Assembly: GCA_947258545.1 (NCBI GenBank)
Contig: CAMYJI010000002.1
Location: 22,584 to 86,583 of the forward strand
Reading direction: 5' to 3'
Length of the DNA: 64,000 nucleotides
DNA from: an uncultured Ectothiorhodospiraceae bacterium
GTDB lineage: Bacteria > Pseudomonadota > Gammaproteobacteria > UBA9214
The notes under the pieces were generated by a model. The model was not told the DNA's origin. It ran no database searches and was given only the letters and a program-made list of their open reading frames with translations. Positions 1 to 9,867 of the stretch are shown one piece after another. The position numbers and the translations under genes were made by a program. Each line of letters begins with the position of its first letter. The stretch's first letter is position 1.

Positions 1-1
1 C

Positions 2-901
2 GAGACCCTGGGCGCACTGGCAGTTGGCAATGTGGAACTCTACAAACAGACCTACGGTCCGCTGCTAATGGAAACCATCAGCGTGCCCTCGCCCGACTGT
101 TACCGGCGCGAACCCGGTGAGAGCTGGCACGACTACAGCGTACGCCGCTTCGAGGATATGGAGGCCACCCTGGCGCGGCACGCAGACGAGGTCTGCGCGG
201 TGATTATTGAACCCCTGGTGCAGTGTGCCGGCAGCATGCGCATGTACGATCCTGTCTACCTCAAGCTGCTGCGCGAGGCCTGTGACCGCCACGGGGTGCA
301 CCTGATCGCTGACGAGATCGCCGTCGGCTTCGGGCGCACCGGGACACTGTTTGCCTGCGAACAGGCCGGCATATCGCCGGACTTCATGTGCCTCTCGAAA
401 GGATTGACCGGGGGCTACCTGCCGCTCTCCGTGGTACTCACACGCAACAGCATCTATGACTGTTTCTATGACGATTACCGGAACCTGACCGCCTTCCTGC
501 ATTCCCACAGTTATACCGGCAATCCGCTGGGCTGCCGCGCGGCACTGGCGACACTGGACATCTTCAGGGACGACAACGTGATCGAGACAAACAAGCAGCT
601 GGCCGCTGTCATGAGCGCTGCAGGCGAACGTTTCCGTGAGCACCCGCATGTGGGCGAGGTCCGCCAGACCGGGATGATACTGGCTATCGAAATGGTAAAG
701 GACAGGGGCTCCCGGAAACCCTATGCCTGGGAAGAGCGCCGTGGCCTCAAGGTCTACCGGCACGGACTCGAAAACGGCGTGCTGCTGCGCCCGCTGGGCA
801 ACGTGATCTACTTCATGCCGCCTTACGTCATCACGCCGGATGAAATCCACCTGCTCGCCGATGTCGCCTGGCAGGGCATCCAGGTGGCAACCGCCAACTG
901 A
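2..901 (+). CDS. bioA: Adenosylmethionine-8-amino-7-oxononanoate aminotransferase, 3' part
   Basis: This is the C-terminal two thirds of a class III PLP aminotransferase; the frame is already open at base 2, so the start lies outside the window. The family transfers the amino group of S-adenosylmethionine to 7-keto-8-aminopelargonate in cytoplasmic biotin synthesis. Visible signatures are the DEIAVGFGRTG cofactor motif, the SKGLTGGYLPL segment with the lysine expected to bind PLP, and HSHSYTGNPLGC near the substrate pocket. The TGA stop lies nine bases before rsmE on the same strand, the bioA-rsmE order also known from Pseudomonas. DAPA aminotransferase is preferred over other class III enzymes because of the YTGNPLGC and VGFGRTG context. 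Confidence 0.93.
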   Translation, partial: ETLGALAVGNVELYKQTYGPLLMETISVPSPDCYRREPGESWHDYSVRRFEDMEATLARHADEVCAVIIEPLVQCAGSMRMYDPVYLKLLREACDRHGVHLIADEIAVGFGRTGTLFACEQAGISPDFMCLSKGLTGGYLPLSVVLTRNSIYDCFYDDYRNLTAFLHSHSYTGNPLGCRAALATLDIFRDDNVIETNKQLAAVMSAAGERFREHPHVGEVRQTGMILAIEMVKDRGSRKPYAWEERRGLKVYRHGLENGVLLRPLGNVIYFMPPYVITPDEIHLLADVAWQGIQVATAN

Positions 902-910
902 CAGCAAGCG

Positions 911-1654
911 ATGCGTATACCCAGAATTCTGCACCAGGATCAGCTCGTCACAGGTAAAACCCTGGTGCTCGACGAGCAGCCGGCCCACCATATCAGCCGC
1001 GTCCTGCGCCTGCGTCCTGGCGCCAGCCTGAGGGTGTTTGACGGTCAGGGGACTGAACACGAAGCCATCCTGCACGAGATCAACCGCACCCGGGTAACGA
1101 TCGAGATCGGCAGCCAGGTCGCCTGTACCCCCGAGTCACCGCATGCGATCACCCTGGCACAGGGGATCCCGCGCGGTGACCGGATGGACTTTACCCTGCA
1201 GAAGGCCGTTGAACTGGGCATTTCTGCGATTCAACCGATGTGGATGCAGCGCAGTCGCAAGAAACTGGATGACACGCGCATGCAGAAACGCATGCAGCAC
1301 TGGCAAGGGGTGCTGGTCAGCGCCTGCGAACAAAGCGGGCGAGGCACACTGCCGGAACTGCTGGCACCGTCCGATTACCGTAGCTGGCTGGGATCAGGCC
1401 AGACCGAAGGGCTGCACATCATGCTCCACCCGGACGGTGAATACACCCTGCCTGAGCTGGAACGGCCTCCAGGCAGGATAGTGCTCCTGGTTGGACCGGA
1501 AGGCGGGATCAGTAGCGAGGAAACGGCACTGGCAAGCCAAACCGGCTTCTTCAGCGTCAAGCTGGGGCCGCGCATCCTGCGGACCGAGACTGCCGCGATG
1601 GCTGCCCTGGCCGGCATGCAGGCATTGTGGGGGGACTTCCGTAATAACGGCTGA
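911..1654 (+). CDS. rsmE: 16S rRNA (uracil-1498-N3)-methyltransferase
   Basis: The 247-residue product has normal RsmE length. It methylates N3 of U1498 in the small-subunit rRNA using S-adenosylmethionine. An N-terminal PUA-like RNA-binding region is followed by a SPOUT-type trefoil-knot domain; the knot motif LLVGPEGGISSEE and the C-terminal LGPRILRTETAAMAAL are both present. The ATG lies nine bases after the bioA stop, so the two genes are probably co-transcribed. It converges with the CheW-like gene on the opposite strand, leaving only ten bases between the stops and no visible terminator hairpin. Confidence 0.95.
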   Translation: MRIPRILHQDQLVTGKTLVLDEQPAHHISRVLRLRPGASLRVFDGQGTEHEAILHEINRTRVTIEIGSQVACTPESPHAITLAQGIPRGDRMDFTLQKAVELGISAIQPMWMQRSRKKLDDTRMQKRMQHWQGVLVSACEQSGRGTLPELLAPSDYRSWLGSGQTEGLHIMLHPDGEYTLPELERPPGRIVLLVGPEGGISSEETALASQTGFFSVKLGPRILRTETAAMAALAGMQALWGDFRNNG

Positions 1655-1664
1655 ACAAACCGGA

Positions 1665-2129
1665 TCAGGACGCCCTATCCCAGTATTGTTCCACCAGTCC
1701 CTGGATGTAATCGAGATCCGGGATCACCGCCTGCTCGCGCTCGATAAAGACCCGGCATTGCAGTGCCTGCAGGGCACACGCCTCGACATCATCGACCAGA
1801 TCATTACTGAACAGGACCGGGCGCGGTAACCCCGCTGTCACGACAGCATAGAACTGCATCGTGCTGTCCGGGCGGACTGAATTAATGATCATCAGGCGCG
1901 AGTAAACCAGGTTGGCCGGAACCGGGTAATCACACAACAATTCGATCGAGATCACCGGCAGGGTCTGGCCGCGCCAGCTGATACTGCCAAGCATCCACTC
2001 CGGCATATCCGATTGCTCGTCGGGCACCCGGTAGTAGCCAACCTCTGCGACCGCGGCATTCGGCAGCAGCATATTCGCATCCCTCAAGGGGACCCACAGA
2101 CTACGCACTTGTTCCTCTGCGCCATTCAT
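1665..2129 (-). CDS. chpC: CheW-like coupling protein of the Pil-Chp system (ChpC-like)
   Basis: This 154-residue protein is made up of one CheW-type domain with no kinase or receiver part. CheW domains couple chemoreceptors to CheA-type kinases. It overlaps the chpA stop by four bases (ATGA), so it is translated with the kinase gene, and it is the last gene of the minus-strand Pil-Chp operon. P. aeruginosa carries the second coupling protein ChpC in the equivalent place, next to rsmE and bioA, and that position is the basis for the symbol. The sequence is clearly different from the other CheW-like protein of the operon at 9868-10410. Family assignment is firm; orthology with ChpC rests mainly on synteny. 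Confidence 0.8.
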   Translation of the reverse strand: MNGAEEQVRSLWVPLRDANMLLPNAAVAEVGYYRVPDEQSDMPEWMLGSISWRGQTLPVISIELLCDYPVPANLVYSRLMIINSVRPDSTMQFYAVVTAGLPRPVLFSNDLVDDVEACALQALQCRVFIEREQAVIPDLDYIQGLVEQYWDRAS

Positions 2130-5100
2130 CCGCTCAATGCCTCCCGAGTCGAACCCGGCATACCGATCAGCCGCTGGACCGTGTTCAACAGTTGATGTTC
2201 CTGGTAGGGCTTGCCCAGGTACTGATTGACACCGATCTGGGCAGCACGCTTGCGGTGTTTGTCGCCCGTCCGCGAAGTGACCATGGTGATCGGAATATGC
2301 CTGAAGCGGTCCTCGTTGCGCATGTGCGTCGCCAGTTCGAAACCGTCCATGCGCGGCATCTCGATATCAAGCAGCATCATGTCAGGGATGCATTCCTGCA
2401 ACTGGCTGATGGCATCGAGTCCGTCCCGGGCCGTCACCACGCTGAAGCCATGTCGCTCCAGCAGCCGGGTCGTGACCTTGCGCACCGTGATCGAGTCATC
2501 GACCACCATCACCACCAGCTTGTCGCTGCCATCGTGCCGGGACTCCTGCAGGGCGACACGCGGCCTGCTGCCGGCACGCACCACCGCCGCCAGGTCCAGT
2601 ATCAGAACAACCCGGCCGTCACCCAGTATCGTGGCTCCGGACACCCCGTTGACCGCGCTGAGCTGCTTACCCAGCGGCTTGACAACGATCTCACGGTTTC
2701 CGATCAGCGCCTCCACCTGCAGGGCAATCCGCTTGCCGCCGATGCGCGCCAGCAGCACCGGCACCCGTTCCTGCCGGGATGCCGGATCCATACTGCCCCG
2801 GTCGAGTAGCGTCGCGAGATGCTGCAGCTGGTAGCGGTTGCCGGCGTACTCGAAGGTTGCGCCAGGCGCCTCGTAACAGGCAGCGAGTTCCTCGGTGCTC
2901 GCCCGGGTCACACCCTCGATGCCGCTGAGCGGGATACAGTAGGTATCGTCACCTGCCTTGACCAGCAGTGCCTGATTGAGCGCCAGGGTATACGGCAAGC
3001 GCACGGTAAACACACTGCCGACGCCCGGGCTGGACTCGATCTGCAATGACCCACCGAGTTGCTTGACCTCGCTGTTGACGACATCCATGCCGACACCGCG
3101 CCCCGAGATCTGTGTCACCTCGTTGGCAGTACTGAAACCCGTTTGCAGAATAAATTGCATGATCTCGCTGTCCGACAGGTCCGAGGCATCTGCAATCAGG
3201 CTCTGTTCGACTGCCCGGTCATGGATCGCATCGCGGTCGAGTCCCTTGCCATCGTCGGCAATGCGCAGCACGAGCTCCGGCCCATCCCTATTCAGGGCAA
3301 TCTTGATGGTCCCCGTCTCGGACTTGCCTGCCTTTTTGCGATCCCCGGGGCTCTCGATGCCGTGGTCCACGGCGTTGCGCAGCATGTGCTCCAGCGGCGC
3401 GACGATCCTGTCCACCAGGGCACGATCCATCTCGCTTTCCGCACCTTCGAGCCCGAGTTCGACCCGCTTGTCCAGCTCCTGGGCAGACTGACGCACTACG
3501 CGGCGCAGGCGCGGTGCGAGACCGGCAAACGGTATCATGCGCGTCCGTAACAGGCCGTCCTGCAGGCTGGTGTTGACACGCGACTGCTGCAGTAACAGCG
3601 TTTCGGCCTCGCGCGTCGTGCCCGCCAGCAATTCCTGGATACTGTGTAAATCGCTGATACTCTCCAGCAGCGAGCGCGACAACTGCTGCAGATTTGAATA
3701 TCGATCCATCTCCAAAGGGTCAAACTCCGAATTGCGGTCTTCGGACTCCTGTTCGAAGCGGGAAAGAATCTGGGTCTCTGTTTCGATCTCCAGCTGGCGC
3801 AGTTTATCGCGCAGGCGATTAGTGGTCTGCTCAAGCTCCGCCAGGTTAAACCGGTACGCTCCGACCTGCTGTTCCAGCCTTGACCTGTAGATGCTCATTT
3901 CGCCGGCATTGTTGACCATGTCATCGAGCAGGCTGGCCTGAACGCGCACCTGCTCACCACGGACACGCGAGGACTTGCGCCGCTCCACGCGCCGCGGCAT
4001 GATTTCGCCCTCCATCACGATATTGCCCTGCAAGGCCTGTATCACTGCCTGCTCAGCGGCCTCTGCATCGCTTACTGTAACCGCTTCCGGCTCCGCAGCA
4101 GGCTCACGGTCGACATTCGTTTCCGGGCTTGCCTCCCGGACCACGTCCTGAACCTCTACTTCCTCATCTTCGATTTCGAAGTTGTCCAGGGTGGTCTGCA
4201 GGTCTGCGTCGTCATCAGGCAGCTTGTGTGCCTTGACCTGCTCAAGCATGTTGGCCAGCCGGTCATGCGCCTCCTGCAGGTGCGCAAACAGCTGATGTGA
4301 CGCGCCGACATGACCGTCAACGACCCGGATCACCAGCGACTCGAGACTGTGACTCAAATTGCCGATGGCGTGAATGTCCATCATGCGGGCCCCGCCCTTG
4401 AGTGTGTGCAGCTGGCGCTGAAGTTCATCGATCAACCGGGTATTGCCGGGCTCATTTGACCAGGCGCGCAGCGTCGTTTCGCTGTTGTCGATAATTTCAC
4501 CGGCCTCTTCCAGAAATACCTCCAGGAGCTCCGGATCCAGATCCGCAAAGGGTTCGGCCGCCTGTGCCGCAGCATCGGCGTCTGCTGCCGCCTGTTCCCC
4601 GGGCCGTGTCTGCCCGTCCTGCTGCTCACCCTGATGCAGACCGGTGATGCGCGTTCGCAACGATTGCAGCGCGCCGGCATCAAACGACCTGTCCGGCAGT
4701 CTCCCGACAAGTTCGGACAAGGCGACGGTGCATGCCTGCAGGACCTCAAGGGCTGTGTCGCTGACCGGCTGTTGTACCTCGCGCAGCCCGTCGAAATAGA
4801 CATAAAGATCACCGGCCAGGTCACGGATGGATTCCACCGCTGCTGAATCAGCGATACCGGACAGGGTATGCAGGGCGCGGTACAGGGTTTCCGATACCAT
4901 GCAGGGCTCATGCGCCTGTTCGCGGGCATCCATGAATTCACTGATTGCTGCGAGGTGTTCACGACACTCGCGCATAAAGATATCGATTAATTCCGCATCC
5001 GCTTCCTGCTCATCCTCAACCGGCGCATTCACCTCGCGACTGTATTCATCATCATCAGCGGTGCTGGCAACAACATCCGTTTCTGCATGCACAGTGCCCG

Positions 5101-7747
5101 CATCAACAGGCACCTGGATTGCCGGTGAGGCTGTTTCGTTTCTGGACAGGCTGTCTGCACACACCATCAGCGCACTGTAATCACTCGCCGGCGCGGTTCC
5201 ATCGGTGACCTCGGCAATCAGTCCTGACAGGGCATCGGGCACTTGCCCGAGCAGCGCAAGATGATCTGCGCCGACCTCGACGGAGTCGTCAATCATGTGG
5301 TTCAGAAGCTTCTCGATGGCCCAGGCAAACTCACCTGCCCGCAGGGCGCCGGCTACGCGACCACTGCCCTTCAGGGTGTGAAGGGACCGACGTATGCCCT
5401 CCAGTTCATCCAGGTTGCCCGGGTTGTCAAACCACACGGGCAGCCTTTCCATGATCGAGACGCGCTCCTCGGCTGCCTCTTCCAGGAAGATCTCGACAAT
5501 CTCCGGGTCGGCATCCGCAGCCAGCACCGGCAATTCCGCCAGCGGGTCTACACTGGCAGGCTTGCCAGCTGCCGCCACAGTAGTGGCAGCTGCCTCCACC
5601 GGCTGCGGTGGTGTAGATGTATTTTGCGCAGCCGGTTGTGTCTCCGCGTCGGAGAATGCCCGTGCACGGGCGGTCAGGCCACCAATATCCATCTCCGCTG
5701 CCGGACCACCCTTGATCTGCGCGAGCAGCTGCACCAGGGCCTGGCGCGCGTCCATCAACAGGGCATCCAGACCATCGTTGTACTCGATTGCGCCATCCAT
5801 AAGCCTGTTGAGCAGCTGCTCGATGACACAGGCGAATTCACCCAGCAGCAGCGCGCCGACCATGCGCCCGTTACCCTTGAGCGAGTGAAAAGCGCGCTGG
5901 ATTGTTTCCATGGCATGTTTGTCATCGGGATTCGCTGACCATTGCGGTATCTGTTCCGCAAGATCTTGCAGTGTCTCTTCGGCCTCTTCGATGAAGATAT
6001 CGAGGATCTCCTCGTCCACATCTGCGCCAATGACCTGGGATCCCATGGGCACGGATGCCTCTACTTCGACAGCCGGACAGGCAACGAGCCCGCCTCCATC
6101 GCCGCTGAGCCTGGCCAGACTCAGCTCCGCGACATCGAGCACCATGCCGCCGTAAAGCGGGTTTCTATCCAGCTCCTCGACAAAATACTCGATACTGCAA
6201 ATGGCATCGGCAAGGTTGTCCAACCAGTCATCCGATGGCAGTTGTGCGGGATCCGACAGGCCTTGCGACACAAAGTCGCCGATCTGCTGCACGAGCGCGG
6301 CGGCACGCTCCTGCCCGGCAAGCTGCAAACCACCCTTGACCCGGTCGAGCAGATGCGGAACCTGGTCGAGCCCGGTGGCTCGCTGAGGAGTGCGGATGTA
6401 GTCATCGATACGTTCCTTGGCCTGCGCCATGTCCGCAATAACTGCATGCATTACGGCACTGATACCCTGGCGGTAGGCATGCCCCCCGTTACCCGACGGC
6501 TGCGTCCCATGGATTCCATGGAGTGCCGACTCCACGACAATCATGGCCTGCGCAACGCCCATCAACGCCGGTTCATCGACCGTCTGGCCGCCCTCACCGA
6601 AGGCGCGAAGTCGCTGCCCCTGCTCTTCCAGCACCTGGCTGGCCTCTGCCAGGCCGATCATGTCAACGGTATTTCCCAGCGCATGAATCTTGTCTGCGAT
6701 GGGTACCAGGTCTGACAGGCCTTGCATCCCGGCACGGATGTATCCGTCCAGCTGCTCCTGAATCTCCTCGAGCACAGCCCCGGCTGCGGCGGCGGCCGTA
6801 TCCAGTAATTTGCTGCTGCGCCCTGCCAGACCTTCACTCGCCGCATCGACATCATCCGCCGACTGGCCAGCCATCCCATAGGTCTGCCTGATTTCAACCG
6901 GACAGTCCGCACTGCAGTCTGCCTGAACAATATGGAACAACAACTCGTGCAACAGTCCTACAGGTATGGATTCGGAGAATTCGGGCTCACCGACCTCAAT
7001 CAGTCGCTTGATCTGGCGATCGACCTGTCCGCATAGCTGCTTGATTTCGGTTGAGGCCTGCAGGCCCCGCTCCATCAGACACTCAATGAGACCTCCACCA
7101 AACCACCAGAGCCGGGCCGATGCTTCCATTCCCGAAGCCTGCTGCAGGCACGCGAGGACTGTATGCATTTCCTGGAGTCCCTTGAGCGCGTCCGCTCCCC
7201 GGTACCATTCCAGCAGGCCGGATTGAAAATGTGCACGCTGGACACGGGCCAGCTCCTGCACAGCGTGCAACTCCGCCGTTGTGTGCGGGTTGTAAACCGA
7301 GGCTGGTAACGGGGTTGTCAGATCCGGATGGAACATGAAACGCACGGACAAGGGATCGATGCCACGCAACATGCGCAACTCGTTAATTATCGGCAGCAAT
7401 AGCGCCGGCACCTCGCGCCGGCCGTTGCCCAGCCGTGACAGGTAATCCGGTAACTGCTGAAAGGCCTGCATCAGGATATCGAGGACGGTCTCCCGGGGAT
7501 TGATACGCGCCTGGATCAAGGCATCAACGACAGCCTCCATTTCCAGGGCCAGCTGGTCCGCAGCCGTCAATTCAACCATCTGCAGGGAACCACGGGCCTG
7601 GTGCAGATGGGTCATGCAGTCCTGCAGGCATTCCTGACATGCAGGATCTTCAGCATAGTCCTGCAGGCACGCACTCGCACGCTGCAGGGTTTCAGTCAGT
7701 GCCTCCCGGACCCAGCCCAACGCGCTGAAATCGACTGCCTCACTCAT
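2126..7747 (-). CDS. chpA: Hybrid CheA-type histidine kinase with multiple Hpt domains and a C-terminal receiver (ChpA/PilL)
   Basis: This 1873-residue kinase is the core of the Pil-Chp pathway, passing receptor signals to PilG and PilH to control type IV pilus motility. Hpt histidines with the HxLKG signature are at residues 621, 790 and 1114. A fourth site at 960 reads HTLSG, with the lysine lost. Residues 1-560 hold more divergent Hpt-like helical repeats. Then come the dimerisation region (about 1260-1420), the N box HMLRNAVDHGIE (1454-1465), glycine boxes DDGKGLD (1498) and GRGVGMD (1549), a CheW-like domain (about 1595-1725), and a CheY-type receiver with acidic pair 1750-1751, phospho-acceptor D1794 and K1846. 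Acidic, Ala/Pro-rich linkers separate the Hpt units. It is shorter than P. aeruginosa ChpA (about 2470 residues). The start codon is ATG with a weak ribosome site. Confidence 0.95.
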   Translation of the reverse strand: MSEAVDFSALGWVREALTETLQRASACLQDYAEDPACQECLQDCMTHLHQARGSLQMVELTAADQLALEMEAVVDALIQARINPRETVLDILMQAFQQLPDYLSRLGNGRREVPALLLPIINELRMLRGIDPLSVRFMFHPDLTTPLPASVYNPHTTAELHAVQELARVQRAHFQSGLLEWYRGADALKGLQEMHTVLACLQQASGMEASARLWWFGGGLIECLMERGLQASTEIKQLCGQVDRQIKRLIEVGEPEFSESIPVGLLHELLFHIVQADCSADCPVEIRQTYGMAGQSADDVDAASEGLAGRSSKLLDTAAAAAGAVLEEIQEQLDGYIRAGMQGLSDLVPIADKIHALGNTVDMIGLAEASQVLEEQGQRLRAFGEGGQTVDEPALMGVAQAMIVVESALHGIHGTQPSGNGGHAYRQGISAVMHAVIADMAQAKERIDDYIRTPQRATGLDQVPHLLDRVKGGLQLAGQERAAALVQQIGDFVSQGLSDPAQLPSDDWLDNLADAICSIEYFVEELDRNPLYGGMVLDVAELSLARLSGDGGGLVACPAVEVEASVPMGSQVIGADVDEEILDIFIEEAEETLQDLAEQIPQWSANPDDKHAMETIQRAFHSLKGNGRMVGALLLGEFACVIEQLLNRLMDGAIEYNDGLDALLMDARQALVQLLAQIKGGPAAEMDIGGLTARARAFSDAETQPAAQNTSTPPQPVEAAATTVAAAGKPASVDPLAELPVLAADADPEIVEIFLEEAAEERVSIMERLPVWFDNPGNLDELEGIRRSLHTLKGSGRVAGALRAGEFAWAIEKLLNHMIDDSVEVGADHLALLGQVPDALSGLIAEVTDGTAPASDYSALMVCADSLSRNETASPAIQVPVDAGTVHAETDVVASTADDDEYSREVNAPVEDEQEADAELIDIFMRECREHLAAISEFMDAREQAHEPCMVSETLYRALHTLSGIADSAAVESIRDLAGDLYVYFDGLREVQQPVSDTALEVLQACTVALSELVGRLPDRSFDAGALQSLRTRITGLHQGEQQDGQTRPGEQAAADADAAAQAAEPFADLDPELLEVFLEEAGEIIDNSETTLRAWSNEPGNTRLIDELQRQLHTLKGGARMMDIHAIGNLSHSLESLVIRVVDGHVGASHQLFAHLQEAHDRLANMLEQVKAHKLPDDDADLQTTLDNFEIEDEEVEVQDVVREASPETNVDREPAAEPEAVTVSDAEAAEQAVIQALQGNIVMEGEIMPRRVERRKSSRVRGEQVRVQASLLDDMVNNAGEMSIYRSRLEQQVGAYRFNLAELEQTTNRLRDKLRQLEIETETQILSRFEQESEDRNSEFDPLEMDRYSNLQQLSRSLLESISDLHSIQELLAGTTREAETLLLQQSRVNTSLQDGLLRTRMIPFAGLAPRLRRVVRQSAQELDKRVELGLEGAESEMDRALVDRIVAPLEHMLRNAVDHGIESPGDRKKAGKSETGTIKIALNRDGPELVLRIADDGKGLDRDAIHDRAVEQSLIADASDLSDSEIMQFILQTGFSTANEVTQISGRGVGMDVVNSEVKQLGGSLQIESSPGVGSVFTVRLPYTLALNQALLVKAGDDTYCIPLSGIEGVTRASTEELAACYEAPGATFEYAGNRYQLQHLATLLDRGSMDPASRQERVPVLLARIGGKRIALQVEALIGNREIVVKPLGKQLSAVNGVSGATILGDGRVVLILDLAAVVRAGSRPRVALQESRHDGSDKLVVMVVDDSITVRKVTTRLLERHGFSVVTARDGLDAISQLQECIPDMMLLDIEMPRMDGFELATHMRNEDRFRHIPITMVTSRTGDKHRKRAAQIGVNQYLGKPYQEHQLLNTVQRLIGMPGSTREALSG

Positions 7748-7776
7748 ATAATTTACCGGGCTGTATGGATCACAGT

Positions 7777-9792
7777 TTATGAGTTCGGCAACTTGAAGCC
7801 GGCAACCGATTTACCGAGATCCTGTGCCAGCCGACTCAGCTCACCAATGGACATTGAGGTGCGGTCCGCGCCTGTGGATGTTTGTGTGGTTATATCCTGG
7901 ATACCGTTCATGGTGTTCGATATGTCCGCCGCAGCACCAGCCTGCTGCCGGGCTGCGCCCGAGATTGTCTGAATCAGGCCGGCCAGCTGCTCTGATACAT
8001 TCTCGATCTCTTCCAGCGCACTGCCGGCATCTTCCGCCAGCTGCGCACCATTGACCACACCGGCGGTGCTCTTCTCCATTGATATCACCGCCTCGTTGGT
8101 ATCGGCCTGAATGGTCTTGACCAGCGCCTCGATTTGCTTGGTCGCATTCGCGGAACGTTCGGCCAGGCGCTGGACCTCGTCAGCAACCACCGCAAAACCG
8201 CGCCCCGCCTCGCCCGCCATGGCCGCCTGTATCGAGGCGTTAAGGGCAAGGATGTTGGTTTGTTCCGCAATATCGTTAATCAGCTCGACAATATCGCCGA
8301 CCTCCTGGGAACTCTCGCCCAGCCGCTTGATTCGTTTAGAAGTCTCCTGGATATGATTGCGAATCGTGTCCATGCCTTCCATTGTGCGCTTCACGACATT
8401 GCCGCCTTTCTTGGCGATCTCAACTGACTGCATCGCAACCTTGGACGACTCACTGGCATCGCTGGACATCTCGTTCAGGGAGGTCGCCATCTTGTTGATA
8501 ACGGAGCCGGCCGTGGTGATATCACTGGACTGCTGCCTGCTGGCATCCGATAATTGCTGCGCGATATTCTCGGTCTCATGCACGGAGGAGGACATCTGGG
8601 TGGCCGTATCGTTGATGGTCTTGACCAGGCCGCGCAGCGAGTCAACCGTCACGTTGATCGAGTCGGCGATCGCACCCGTATAATTCTCGGTAACCGTGGC
8701 GCGCACCGTCAGGTCACCATCGGCCAGGGCCCCCATTTCGTCCAGCAGGCGCTGGATGGCCTCCTGGGTACGGACACTTTCATCTTCCACTACCTCACTG
8801 CTGCGACGTTGAGTGCGCATTGTTTCGATGCCGATCCAGAGAAGCACCACAAGCACGACGGCGCCGAGCAGGTAGACCAGCTCCATGGACAACAAACGGC
8901 TATCCACCGAAACGGTATAGGCATCCTTGAGACCGGTTGTCGCGGTGTAGAGTTGTTCATGCTGCGTGGCAAGTTCGCTGAGTGCGCCCTGTATGCCTGC
9001 CAGCCTGGTGTCGTTGTCGGCAACGACGTCGGTACGCTCCTTGACGCGACTGAACAGCGTGGATATCTTGCGCAATTTCGTCTGAGCCGACTTGCCACTC
9101 ACAGACTGGATACCATTTCGGCCGTTGATCAGACCGACAAGCACACGTCCGAACTCCCGGGCATCGGGCGCAAAGCTGACGGGGGTCGCTGGTGAGTCGG
9201 CACCGTTCACCAGACTGTTCATACTGTTAATCATTCTCTCGCCAAGGAAGGACTGGCGGCTGGCATGGCCGACCTGGGAGGCGCTGGCCCCGCCCTTTAC
9301 CAGGCCTTCCACCACAGCCTCGTTGAATTCGACGATCTGCGGCATGACTTCATTGACAACCCTTGCCGTTTCGACCACGGACATGATCAGGGCCTGTTCA
9401 TCGAGAATCAGCGCAATCCCCTGGTCGAAATCGTCCCAGCTGGCCCGCAGGCGCGTGTATGCATCGGACAGGCCGTTGCCACCGACAAGCGAGTGGCGTT
9501 CGAATTCGTCGCGCTGCTCATCCAGCAACAGGCTGAAGTGTGCCCTCGATCTGGCCAACCGCTCGAAGGCCTCGTGATCGCCGCTGAAGGCAGATACGAC
9601 ACTCGATGCCATTCGCTGTGACAGCACCTGCTGCTCGCTGAACGCAGCAAGATTCTGCTGATCAGTCTCCGCCTGCTTGCTGACGTGGACAAAGATACCC
9701 GTCATCGCGCAGGCAGCAAGTAACATGGTAAAGCTCAGAAACCTTATCCAGCTACTAAAACCCGGCGATGCTACATCGATTAGTGCTCTCAT
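7777..9792 (-). CDS. pilJ: Type IV pilus methyl-accepting chemoreceptor PilJ
   Basis: This inner-membrane receptor signals to the Chp kinase. I place the start at 9792 because AGGAG lies seven bases upstream, giving 671 residues; earlier in-frame starts at 9867 (TTG) and 9843 (ATG) have poorer sites. A first membrane helix is near residues 12-37, followed by a long periplasmic helical PilJ-type sensor region, a second helix near 302-324, a HAMP-type region, and the MCP signalling hairpin around residues 510-545 containing NILALNASIQAAMAGEAGRG and FAVVADEVQRLAER. It lies just after the PilI gene and 29 bases before chpA. No CheR-type methyltransferase gene follows it, although pilK does in Pseudomonas. 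Confidence 0.93.
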   Translation of the reverse strand: MRALIDVASPGFSSWIRFLSFTMLLAACAMTGIFVHVSKQAETDQQNLAAFSEQQVLSQRMASSVVSAFSGDHEAFERLARSRAHFSLLLDEQRDEFERHSLVGGNGLSDAYTRLRASWDDFDQGIALILDEQALIMSVVETARVVNEVMPQIVEFNEAVVEGLVKGGASASQVGHASRQSFLGERMINSMNSLVNGADSPATPVSFAPDAREFGRVLVGLINGRNGIQSVSGKSAQTKLRKISTLFSRVKERTDVVADNDTRLAGIQGALSELATQHEQLYTATTGLKDAYTVSVDSRLLSMELVYLLGAVVLVVLLWIGIETMRTQRRSSEVVEDESVRTQEAIQRLLDEMGALADGDLTVRATVTENYTGAIADSINVTVDSLRGLVKTINDTATQMSSSVHETENIAQQLSDASRQQSSDITTAGSVINKMATSLNEMSSDASESSKVAMQSVEIAKKGGNVVKRTMEGMDTIRNHIQETSKRIKRLGESSQEVGDIVELINDIAEQTNILALNASIQAAMAGEAGRGFAVVADEVQRLAERSANATKQIEALVKTIQADTNEAVISMEKSTAGVVNGAQLAEDAGSALEEIENVSEQLAGLIQTISGAARQQAGAAADISNTMNGIQDITTQTSTGADRTSMSIGELSRLAQDLGKSVAGFKLPNS

Positions 9793-9867
9793 GGCCTGTC
9801 TCCTGACAGATTTATTTCCGACTCGAATAACCTCATTCCCCATAACGGGCCTTGCGTGCGTATTCAA

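Noticed and set aside
65..1075. Long open frame of 336 residues on the minus strand over bioA and rsmE
   Set aside because: It is the antisense of two well-recognised genes; its product is rich in His, Gln and Val runs with no family signature, as expected of a shadow frame in GC-rich DNA.
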